NCBI GenBank assembly: GCA_003531585.1
Contig: DQFX01000036.1
Span: 19,794-64,586 of the forward strand
Origin: Oscillospiraceae bacterium
GTDB taxonomy: Bacteria > Bacillota > Clostridia > Oscillospirales > Ruminococcaceae
Direction of reading: 5' to 3'
DNA length: 44,793 nucleotides
The translations under genes and the position numbers were made by a program. Of this stretch, positions 27,108 to 33,878 are shown piece by piece. The notes under the pieces are model-generated. The model searched no databases and was not told the DNA's origin. It worked only from the letters and a program-made list of their open reading frames with translations. Every line of letters begins with the position of its first letter. Within the stretch, counting starts at the first letter, position 1.

Positions 27108-29126
27108 ATGAGCGAAGAGAAAAAGGAATTTGTAAAGCACGAGGCACCCCGTCCGGAGTTCCCCAAGCGCGCTATAATCACCGGAGGAATGCCCTACGGA
27201 AATAAGAAGCTGCACTTCGGGCACATCGGCGGCGTGTTCGTATTTGCCGACGTATACGCAAGATTCCTGCGCGACAGGCTGGGCGACGAAAATGTAATTT
27301 TCGTATCCGGCACGGACTGCTACGGCTCCCCTATCGCGGAGAGCTACCGCAAGCTGGTCGCCGAGCAGGGCTTCAAGGGAACTATCCACGACTTTGTTGA
27401 GGAAAACCACAAGGCTCAGAAAAAGACCCTCGACGACTACATGATAAGTCTGAATATATTCGGAGCTTCCGGACTTGGAAGAACAGCCGAGATACACAAC
27501 AAGGTATCCGACTGGTTTATCCGCACATTATATAAAAACGGACACCTGCACCGTATCAGCACAAAGCAGTTCTACGATGAGAAGGCGGGCTGCTTTCTCA
27601 ACGGCAGACAGGTAATAGGAAAGTGCCCGGTGGACGGCTGCCAGAGCGAAAAGGCATACGCCGACGAGTGCGACCTCGGTCATCAGTACATGCCGGAAAA
27701 CCTCATCAACCCCAAGAGCACCCTCACCGGCGACACGCCCATAATGAAGGACGTCGAGAACTGGTACTTCGACCTTCCGGCGTACAACAAGCTGCTCAAG
27801 GAATACGTTGCGAAGATATCCAGGCAGAAGAACGTGCGTCAGCTCGTTTCCAGCACTATCTCAGAGTTCCTCGCTGACCCAGTGGTGCACATCAAGAACG
27901 AGCTTCTGGACAGCTACAACGCAGTCAAGGATCAGCTTCCGGAGCACGAGTTCATAGAGGAAAAGAAAAAGCCCAGCTTCACCATCAAGTTCAAGGAACT
28001 CGACGAGATGAACAAGGCTACCGAGATACTCTCCGCGAACGGAATACGCTACCGCACCGGTAAAACCCTTGTTCCGTTCAGACTTACAGGCAACATCGAG
28101 TGGGGCGTTCCCGCTCCGGTGCTTGAGGGCGAGGATCCGCTGACCATCTGGGTATGGCCGGAGTCCCTCTGGGCGCCTATCTCCTTCACTCAGGCGGCGC
28201 TGGAGCAGCAGGGCAGGAATCCCGACGAGTGGAAGGATTTCTGGTGCAGCAAGGACGCTAACGTATATCAGTTCATCGGCGCCGACAACATCTACTTCTA
28301 CGGCGTAGCTGAGATGGCGATGTTCATGGGCCTCAAGGAAGGCGAAAACACCATCGACCCGCCCGAAGGAGAAATGCAGCTCCCGATACTGTGCGCAAAC
28401 AACCACATTCTGTTCCTCGATAAGAAGGCTTCCAGCTCCGGCGCGATAAAGCCCCCGATGGCGGCTGATCTTCTGGACTTCTACACCCCCGAGCAGCTCC
28501 GCATGCACTTCCTCGGCTTAGGTCTTGGTCAACGCAGCGTAAGCTTCATGCCGAAGCCCTACAATCCCAACGCAAAGCCGGAAGATCCGGATCCCGTAGT
28601 AAAGGACGGATTCCTGCTCTCCAACGTATTCAACCGCATTATCCGCACCTGCATCTATTCCGTTCAGAAGTACTTTGACGGAGTAATGCCGGTCGGCGAG
28701 GTAGACGAGCAGGTGCTCGCCGACGCCAAGAAGGCGATCCTGGATTACGAGCGCTTCATGTACCGCTTTGAGTTCCACCAGGCGACCTATGTACTTGACA
28801 GCTACATCAGAAAGGCAAGCAAGTACATGGCAAAGAACCTCGGCGACGCCGACAAGGCAGACGACAACGAGGCAAGACGCCGCGCGCTCATTCAGGTGTT
28901 CCACATGATACGTACGGCGGCTGTGCTGCTGCACCCGATGGCTCCGCAGGGAACCGAGATGATACTCGAGTACCTCCAGCTCGACAAGAGCTTCTGGAGC
29001 TGGGACAAGATCTTCGACACCATTTCCGATTTCACCGGCGGAAAGGATCACAAGCTGAAGTTCCTGGAGCCCAGGGTGGATTTCTTCACCAAGCACCAGA
29101 GCCAGTTCAACACCAGCGAGGAATAA
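27108..29126 (+). CDS. metG: Divergent methionyl-tRNA synthetase-like class I ligase
   Basis: The 672-residue protein has a class I synthetase fold. HFGH stands near residue 36, and a zinc-knuckle region with Cys173, Cys178 and Cys188 runs into YMPENLINPKSTLTG, as in the E. coli MetRS group. A helical anticodon domain follows. It differs from standard MetRS: KMSKS is replaced by KASSS (440-444), the usual IGKD block reads IGAD, and about 70 unfamiliar residues lie between the knuckle region and GNIEWGVPAP. There is no carboxy-terminal EMAP-type domain. The ATG at 27108 follows GAAAGGAAA. Whether it is the cell's main MetRS or a paralogue cannot be told here. Confidence 0.75.
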   Translation: MSEEKKEFVKHEAPRPEFPKRAIITGGMPYGNKKLHFGHIGGVFVFADVYARFLRDRLGDENVIFVSGTDCYGSPIAESYRKLVAEQGFKGTIHDFVEENHKAQKKTLDDYMISLNIFGASGLGRTAEIHNKVSDWFIRTLYKNGHLHRISTKQFYDEKAGCFLNGRQVIGKCPVDGCQSEKAYADECDLGHQYMPENLINPKSTLTGDTPIMKDVENWYFDLPAYNKLLKEYVAKISRQKNVRQLVSSTISEFLADPVVHIKNELLDSYNAVKDQLPEHEFIEEKKKPSFTIKFKELDEMNKATEILSANGIRYRTGKTLVPFRLTGNIEWGVPAPVLEGEDPLTIWVWPESLWAPISFTQAALEQQGRNPDEWKDFWCSKDANVYQFIGADNIYFYGVAEMAMFMGLKEGENTIDPPEGEMQLPILCANNHILFLDKKASSSGAIKPPMAADLLDFYTPEQLRMHFLGLGLGQRSVSFMPKPYNPNAKPEDPDPVVKDGFLLSNVFNRIIRTCIYSVQKYFDGVMPVGEVDEQVLADAKKAILDYERFMYRFEFHQATYVLDSYIRKASKYMAKNLGDADKADDNEARRRALIQVFHMIRTAAVLLHPMAPQGTEMILEYLQLDKSFWSWDKIFDTISDFTGGKDHKLKFLEPRVDFFTKHQSQFNTSEE

Positions 29127-29134
29127 ACAAATAC

Positions 29135-29164
29135 AAAAGGGGCTGTTTTCGGACAGCCCCTTTT
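29135..29164. terminator. Bidirectional terminator between metG-like gene and response regulator
   Basis: AAAAGGGGCTGT, a six-base loop and ACAGCCCCTTTT form a perfect 12-bp stem, with T-runs on the plus strand and A-to-T on the minus strand. It stands between two converging genes, 9 bp after one stop and 2 bp from the other, and can serve both. Confidence 0.92.
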
Positions 29165-29165
29165 A

Positions 29166-29846
29166 TTATTCAACACTGCCGTCGAATTTGTACCCGACGC
29201 CGCGCACCGAAACTATATTCGCGCTGTAACGGCCTATCGCCTTTTTCAGACGGCTTATGAATACATTCACCGTGCGCTCCGAGGCATGCCCGGAGCTCCT
29301 GAGCTGGCGCGAAAGCTCCTCGCGGCTGAAAACCGTATCCGGACTGCTTATCAGCAGGTACAGCAGGGCGGTCTCCTTCGGGGAGATATTCAGCGGCTCG
29401 CCGTCAAGCTCGGCGCGGTACTTCGAAATATCCACAGTAAGCCCTCCGAAGCTCACAGGCGGTCGGTCAAATCCAGTGACAGACACCTGCGTACGTGCCT
29501 GCGCCGCTCGTATTCTTGCGACAAGCTCCGCAATGTCCAGAGGGCGGCTCATTACGTCCGCCGCGCCCAGCTCCAGCGCGGAGAGCCTCCCGGCGTGGTC
29601 GCTCTCGGAGGTCAGCACTATCACGGGAACTCCCGCTGATTTCATCTGCTCGAGGATTTCCTTGAGCCTTCCGCCGGCGGTGTCGATATCAAGCAGCGCA
29701 AGATGTATCATGTTCAGCCTGACCGTTCGAAGATCGTCAACGGAGCGCATGCACTCCACCACGAAGCCCGAAGCGGACAGATAGCTGTTTATCAGCGTGT
29801 TCATTCTGGAAAACCGGTCTATAAGCAGTATCGTTCCTCTGAACAT
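29166..29846 (-). CDS. OmpR/PhoB-type response regulator with degenerate receiver
   Basis: The 226-residue protein joins a receiver domain to a winged-helix output domain (SPKETALLYLLISSPDTVFSR, RTVNVFISRLKKAIG, VSVRGVGYKF). The receiver is unusual. The acid pair is reduced to one Asp (ILLIDRF), Asp53 is kept, Thr79 is kept, but the invariant Lys is Arg in MSRPLD. Loss of part of the metal site and the Lys suggests weak or no phosphorylation control. No histidine kinase gene lies beside it. The output domain looks intact and should bind DNA. No promoter was identified; only 77 bp separate it from the phosphorylase gene. Confidence 0.88.
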   Translation of the reverse strand: MFRGTILLIDRFSRMNTLINSYLSASGFVVECMRSVDDLRTVRLNMIHLALLDIDTAGGRLKEILEQMKSAGVPVIVLTSESDHAGRLSALELGAADVMSRPLDIAELVARIRAAQARTQVSVTGFDRPPVSFGGLTVDISKYRAELDGEPLNISPKETALLYLLISSPDTVFSREELSRQLRSSGHASERTVNVFISRLKKAIGRYSANIVSVRGVGYKFDGSVE

Positions 29847-29869
29847 TCCGCACCTCCAATTTCAAATAA

Positions 29870-29895
29870 AGCGCCGGAGCATAAGCCCCGGCGCT
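29870..29895 (-). terminator. Terminator after cellobiose phosphorylase gene
   Basis: AGCGCCGG and CCGGCGCT, extended past one mismatch by GC/GC around an ATAA loop, form a strong stem 28 bp after the stop. On the minus strand TTTATTT follows. It ends the phosphorylase message before the response-regulator gene. Confidence 0.8.
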
Positions 29896-29923
29896 CTTGT
29901 ATTATGTTCTGGTCATCGGGTCA

Positions 29924-32398
29924 TCAGCCGAGAACGACCTCAACGGTGTGCTTTCCGCCGTCCATTACAGGGATAACATTGCCGTCAACAGCCTTGCCGT
30001 CAACAGTCATGCTCTTAACGCCCTTGCAAACGTGGTTCGGGTTCTTAACGGTGATGTCGTATGTAGCGCCGCGGAACTGACGTGTAGCCTTCATGCCGTC
30101 CCACTCGTGAGGAATTGAGGGGTCGATCTTCAGACCGTCGAAGTCTGCTGCGATACCAAGAATGTACTGGGAGATAGCGACCATGTTCCATGCCGCTGTA
30201 CCTGTCAGCCAGCTGTTCTTGCCCTGACCGAAGTTGTCGCCCTGCTTGCCGATATCAGCGCCGGCGTCCTTACCGCCGATCATCTGACCGTAAACGTACG
30301 GCTCGGTCTTGTGAATGTCGGAAGTCTCCTCAGTGAACGCCGGAGCGATCTCGGAGTAGTACTTGAACGCCTGGTCGCCCTCGCCAGCGTATGCAGCGGC
30401 ACAGATTATCCATGCGTTGTTGTGTGTGAAGATACCTGCATTCTCCTTGTATCCGCCAGGATATGTGGAGATCTCGCCGTACTGGATATAGTACTTTGTG
30501 AATGCCGGGTTGTTGAGCACCAGACCGTACTGAGTGTTGAGTCGCTCGTCGATAGCCTTGAGAGTCTTCTTGGAAGCCTCAGCGTCGATGTCGGACATGA
30601 TAGCGAAGCCCTGCGGCTCGATGAAGATCTGACCTTCCTCGCACTCCTTGGAGCCCATCTTCTTGCCCTCCGCGTCGTACGCTCTGAGGAACCAGTCGCC
30701 GTCCCAAGCGGAATCCATCATAACCTTCTTCATCTTGTCGATCTCAGCCTGAGCCTTTGCGGCCTCGTCGGTCTTGCCGAGGTGGTTGAGTATCTGAACG
30801 TAGTTCGGGCCTGCGTAGGTGAACAGCGCGCCCACGAATGCGGACTCAGCCACCTTGGAATAGCCGCCCTCTGCCTTGAACTTCGGGTTGGTGTAGGTCT
30901 GGAAGGACTCGCCGGGAGTATCGGAGTAGCAGGAGAGGTTGATGCAGTCGTTCCAGTCTGCACGCATTGCGAGGGGCAGACCGTGCGGACCGAGGTTGTT
31001 TACGATGTGGTAGAAGGAAACCTTCAGGTGCCCGAGCATGGGCTGTGCAACGGACATATCGTTGTCGTAGGGCACCATCTCATCAAGAATGCTCCAGTCG
31101 CCGGTCTCCTTTATGTATGCGGAAACGGAGAGAATGAGCCACAGCGGGTCGTCGGAGAAGTCGCCGCCGATATCAGCGTTGCCCTTCTTGGTGAGTGGCT
31201 GGTACTGGTGATAGCAGCCGCCGTCCGGGAACTGTGTGGAAGCGATGTCGATAATACGCTCCCTTGCTCTGTCGGGGATCTGGTGAACGAAGCCGAGAAC
31301 GTCCTGGTTGGAATCACGGAATCCCATGCCGCGTCCGATACCGCTCTCGAAGTAGGAAGCGGAGCGTGACAGGTTGAATGTTACCATGCACTGGTACTGG
31401 TTCCAGATGTTGACCATGCGGTTTACCTTGTCGTCAGGTGTGTCAACGTTGAGGATACCGAGCAGCTTGTCCCATGTCTCTCTCAGCTCTGCAAGGCCTG
31501 CAGCGACCTTCTCAGGAGTGTTGTACTTCTCGATCATTGCGTTGCTCTTTACCTTGTTGATGGTCTTGCCGTCAGCCTCGAACTTCTCAGCAGCGGGCAT
31601 CTCAACATAGCCGAGGATAAATACGAGGGTCTTGCTCTCGCCTGCGGCAAGAGTGATCTCCTTGTAGTGGGAAGCGATAGGAGACCAGCCGTCGGCGAAG
31701 GAATTGTTAGCCTTGCCGTCCAGGACAGCCTGCGGGTTGTGGAAGCCGTTGTACAGGCCGATGAAGGAATCGCGGTCGGTATCGTAGCCGTCGATGGAAT
31801 CGTTAACGGTGTAGAATGCGAAGTGGTCGCGGCGGTCGCGGTATTCGGTCTTGTGGTAGATGGTAGAGCCCACTACCTCAACACGGCCGGTGGAGAAGTT
31901 TCTCTGGAAGTTGGTGCAGTCGTCCTGAGCGTCCCAGAGGCACCACTCTGCGAATGACCACAGCTTGAAGGTCTTTGCGGAGCCGCTCTCGTTTGTGAGA
32001 ACAAGCTGCTGTACCTCGCCGTCGTAGTTCTGCGGAACGAAGAATGTAGCCTCAGCCTTGAGCCCGTTCTTTCTGCCGGTGATGATGGTGTAGCCCATAC
32101 CGTGACGGCACTCGTAGCTGTCAAGCTCAGTCTTTACAGGAGACCAGCCGGGATTCCAGATTGTGTCGCCGTCCTTGATGTAGAAGTATCTGCCGCCCAT
32201 GTCTATCGGGACGTTGTTGTAGCGGTAACGGGTGATACGGCGCAGACGAGCGTCCTTATAGAAGCTGTAGCCGCCTGCCGTGTTGGATATCAAAGAGAAG
32301 AAACCCTGGGTTCCGAGGTAGTTTATCCATGGGTAGGGAGTACGGGGCGAGGTAATTACATACTCGCGGTTTTTGTCATCAAAATGACCGAATTTCAT
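29924..32398 (-). CDS. Cellobiose phosphorylase (GH94)
   Basis: The 824-residue protein matches GH94 cellobiose phosphorylases in length and motifs. These include TPRTPYPWINYLG near the start, SPVKTELDSYECRHGMGYT, ESGIGRGMGFRDSNQD, DGGCYHQYQPLTKKGN and MRADWNDCINLSC, where the Asp of DWND is the probable catalytic acid. The enzyme cleaves cellobiose with phosphate to glucose 1-phosphate and glucose, saving ATP. There is no signal peptide, so it works in the cytosol on imported cellobiose. The start follows GGAAGGAAGG. It has its own promoter, leader hairpin and a cre-like operator, and no transporter gene nearby. Cellodextrin phosphorylase is less likely given the length. Confidence 0.93.
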   Translation of the reverse strand: MKFGHFDDKNREYVITSPRTPYPWINYLGTQGFFSLISNTAGGYSFYKDARLRRITRYRYNNVPIDMGGRYFYIKDGDTIWNPGWSPVKTELDSYECRHGMGYTIITGRKNGLKAEATFFVPQNYDGEVQQLVLTNESGSAKTFKLWSFAEWCLWDAQDDCTNFQRNFSTGRVEVVGSTIYHKTEYRDRRDHFAFYTVNDSIDGYDTDRDSFIGLYNGFHNPQAVLDGKANNSFADGWSPIASHYKEITLAAGESKTLVFILGYVEMPAAEKFEADGKTINKVKSNAMIEKYNTPEKVAAGLAELRETWDKLLGILNVDTPDDKVNRMVNIWNQYQCMVTFNLSRSASYFESGIGRGMGFRDSNQDVLGFVHQIPDRARERIIDIASTQFPDGGCYHQYQPLTKKGNADIGGDFSDDPLWLILSVSAYIKETGDWSILDEMVPYDNDMSVAQPMLGHLKVSFYHIVNNLGPHGLPLAMRADWNDCINLSCYSDTPGESFQTYTNPKFKAEGGYSKVAESAFVGALFTYAGPNYVQILNHLGKTDEAAKAQAEIDKMKKVMMDSAWDGDWFLRAYDAEGKKMGSKECEEGQIFIEPQGFAIMSDIDAEASKKTLKAIDERLNTQYGLVLNNPAFTKYYIQYGEISTYPGGYKENAGIFTHNNAWIICAAAYAGEGDQAFKYYSEIAPAFTEETSDIHKTEPYVYGQMIGGKDAGADIGKQGDNFGQGKNSWLTGTAAWNMVAISQYILGIAADFDGLKIDPSIPHEWDGMKATRQFRGATYDITVKNPNHVCKGVKSMTVDGKAVDGNVIPVMDGGKHTVEVVLG

Positions 32399-32468
32399 CA
32401 GTGACCTTCCTTCCTTGCTTGCTCCGGTAGGGAGCCGAGGGGGGGCTGCCCCTCGCAGTTGGTTATTC

Positions 32469-32519
32469 CGGCTTTACTAAGCACTTTCCGCAGATGAACG
32501 TTTCGGAAAGTACAAGCCG
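32469..32519 (-). promoter_or_regulatory. Leader hairpin of the cellobiose phosphorylase message
   Basis: The 5' leader of about 125 bases can fold with CGGCTT pairing to AAGCCG (outer 6 bp) and ACTTTCCG to CGGAAAGT (inner 8 bp). Further GC-rich pairing (GAGGGGC with CCCCTC and GCTCC with GGAGC) lies between 32418 and 32460. No T-run follows the stem. It may stabilise the message or control translation; no riboswitch class was recognised. Confidence 0.5.
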
Positions 32520-32528
32520 CTATAAATT

Positions 32529-32557
32529 AGTATACAATATTGCGGCGAAATTTACAA
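32529..32557 (-). promoter_or_regulatory. Putative promoter of the cellobiose phosphorylase gene
   Basis: On the minus strand TTGTAA and TATACT are separated by 17 bases. The start of transcription would lie near 32522, about 125 bases before the ATG. Confidence 0.65.
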
Positions 32558-32561
32558 GGGC

Positions 32562-32575
32562 TGAAAACGTTAACA
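32562..32575. promoter_or_regulatory. cre/LacI-family operator-like site
   Basis: TGAAAACGTTAACA fits the catabolite-responsive element pattern TGWAANCGNTNWCA at every fixed position and is nearly palindromic about CG. It stands 5 bases upstream of the -35 of the phosphorylase promoter, in the region shared with the divergent polyketide-type operon. CcpA or a LacI-type sugar regulator could bind; upstream of -35 it could activate as well as repress. Confidence 0.6.
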
Positions 32576-32748
32576 TTTTTTTTATCGTGGAATTTTACTT
32601 TAAAACCGAAAATCGGGTGCATTTATTAGTAATATTGAACAAATCCTGCATGAGCGTTTACAGTCCGGTTCCGGAGGAAAAATCACCAATTTTGCAGGAA
32701 ACCGCGGACGGTTTTTGTTGATTTCGGAGAAAAAACGTTGTGTTCTGA

Positions 32749-32762
32749 CTGTTGCGCAACAG
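32749..32762. promoter_or_regulatory. Perfect 14-bp palindrome upstream of the polyketide-type operon
   Basis: CTGTTGCGCAACAG is its own complement and stands about 50 bases upstream of the -35 at 32811. Flanking GTTGTGTTC and ATGCAACAAA partly extend the symmetry. It has the form of a dimeric regulator site. No regulator gene is in the operon. The rest of the 486-bp divergent gap holds only the two promoters, the cre-like site and a small AAACCG/CGGTTT hairpin with TTTTT at 32699-32716. Confidence 0.4.
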
Positions 32763-32810
32763 AAATGCAACAAACTGTCCCTTATGGGGCTAAGTGACGC
32801 GGAATGTCCA

Positions 32811-32839
32811 TTGAAATAAAAAGGAAATCCAGGTATAAT
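32811..32839 (+). promoter_or_regulatory. Promoter of the polyketide-type operon
   Basis: TTGAAA and TATAAT are separated by 17 bases. Transcription would start near 32846, about 40 bases before the ATG at 32885, with an AAGGGAG ribosome site in between. No other promoter of this quality was seen up to the terminator at 38897-38930, so the seven genes are probably one transcript. Confidence 0.75.
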
Positions 32840-32884
32840 TACATACAGGTGCTGCTGAACGGCAGTACACGAAGGGAGCGTATA

Positions 32885-33583
32885 ATGCAAAACGACAAGA
32901 AAAGCCCCTTGAATCAGTCCCTCTGGGGAAAAATATATCAGGTGATAATCACCTGGATAGTATATTTCCTGTTCAGACCAAAGGTAGAGTGGGTCGACAA
33001 GTCCGTTAAGAAGCAGCTCAAAGGAAAGCCCGCGGTGTTCGTGTTCAACCACACGCACCATTTCGACGGAGCTTACACCGGCGCGGTGCTGGGGCGGTAC
33101 AAGCCCTATGTCCTCGTAAAAAAGAGCTGGTTCGAAAAGAAGGGCGTAGGCACTATGATAGGCTGGTGCAGGTGCTTCCCCATCGACCTTGACGGCGCGG
33201 ACGCGAGCTGGTACACCACCGCGGAGGAGATAATCCGCCGCAGCGGTTCTCTGATAATCTTCCCGGAAGGCGGTATCGCCAGGGAAGGAAAAATCGAGAA
33301 GTTCAAGCCAGGCGCGGCGCTGGTGTGCGCTTCGACCGGCGCATGCGTAGTCCCGGCGGCTATCTACGGCGGCTATCATATGGTGTTCGGAAAGCGGCAG
33401 CGGCTGCTGGTCGGAACCCCCATCGAGAGCAAATGCCCGGATAACATGCGGCACTCGCAGTACGCAAAGCAGCTCATGAAGCAGGCAGAGGACGAAACAA
33501 AGCGGCTTTACGGGATCCTGGAGCAAAAATACGGCAAAACGGATACCTATTCCGAAAGCTATGCTCCGGCAGAAAACAAGTAA
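32885..33583 (+). CDS. PlsC-like lysophosphatidate-type acyltransferase
   Basis: The 232-residue protein has the glycerolipid acyltransferase motifs: HTHHFD (the HX4D catalytic pair) near residue 58, and FPEGGIAREGKIEKFKPGAAL (the substrate-binding EG motif, split by eye) near residue 130. One hydrophobic segment near the start (IYQVIITWIVYFLF) could hold it to the membrane. The family moves acyl chains from a carrier protein or CoA to glycerol phosphates. As first gene of an operon with its own carrier protein and ketosynthase, it may transfer the finished chain to a lipid. ATG 32885 follows AAGGGAGCG; an upstream frame to 32804 would precede the transcription start. Confidence 0.88.
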   Translation: MQNDKKSPLNQSLWGKIYQVIITWIVYFLFRPKVEWVDKSVKKQLKGKPAVFVFNHTHHFDGAYTGAVLGRYKPYVLVKKSWFEKKGVGTMIGWCRCFPIDLDGADASWYTTAEEIIRRSGSLIIFPEGGIAREGKIEKFKPGAALVCASTGACVVPAAIYGGYHMVFGKRQRLLVGTPIESKCPDNMRHSQYAKQLMKQAEDETKRLYGILEQKYGKTDTYSESYAPAENK

Positions 33584-33631
33584 ACACGCGGGAAATCCGC
33601 AGGACAAATTTTATTTTGAGAGGTATTAATT

Positions 33632-33877
33632 ATGAACACAGAGATCGCAGAAAAGATCAAGAACATGCTGGTAGAGAACCTGAGAATCCCCGCTGACGAG
33701 CTGGAGTACACCAGCGAGCTGTTCGGCGACGACATCGGACTCGACTCCATCGACTCCATCGAGATCATCGCAGGTATCGACAACCTGTTCGGCGTACAGA
33801 TGACAGGCGCTGCAAGAGAGAACTTCCAGACCATCGAGACCCTCACAAAGTACGTTGAGGAACACATGGGTGAGTAA
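33632..33877 (+). CDS. Dedicated acyl carrier protein
   Basis: An acidic 81-residue carrier protein. The phosphopantetheine Ser lies in IGLDSIDSIEII, near residue 38, in the usual place. The four-helix pattern is complete. It stands between the acyltransferase and the ketosynthase fusion, which starts one base after its stop, and an Sfp-type transferase later in the operon can activate it. It is therefore more likely the carrier of this pathway than the cell's main fatty acid ACP. GAGAGG stands 9 bases before the ATG. Confidence 0.93.
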   Translation: MNTEIAEKIKNMLVENLRIPADELEYTSELFGDDIGLDSIDSIEIIAGIDNLFGVQMTGAARENFQTIETLTKYVEEHMGE

Positions 33878-33878
33878 T

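Noticed and set aside
30311..31369. Open frame of 352 codons on the plus strand opposite cellobiose phosphorylase
   Set aside because: Antisense to well conserved GH94 motifs, Val/Leu-rich and without a ribosome site.
32494..32721. Possible 75-residue gene in the divergent control region
   Set aside because: No ribosome site, it covers the phosphorylase promoter and cre-like site, and the product has no recognisable features.
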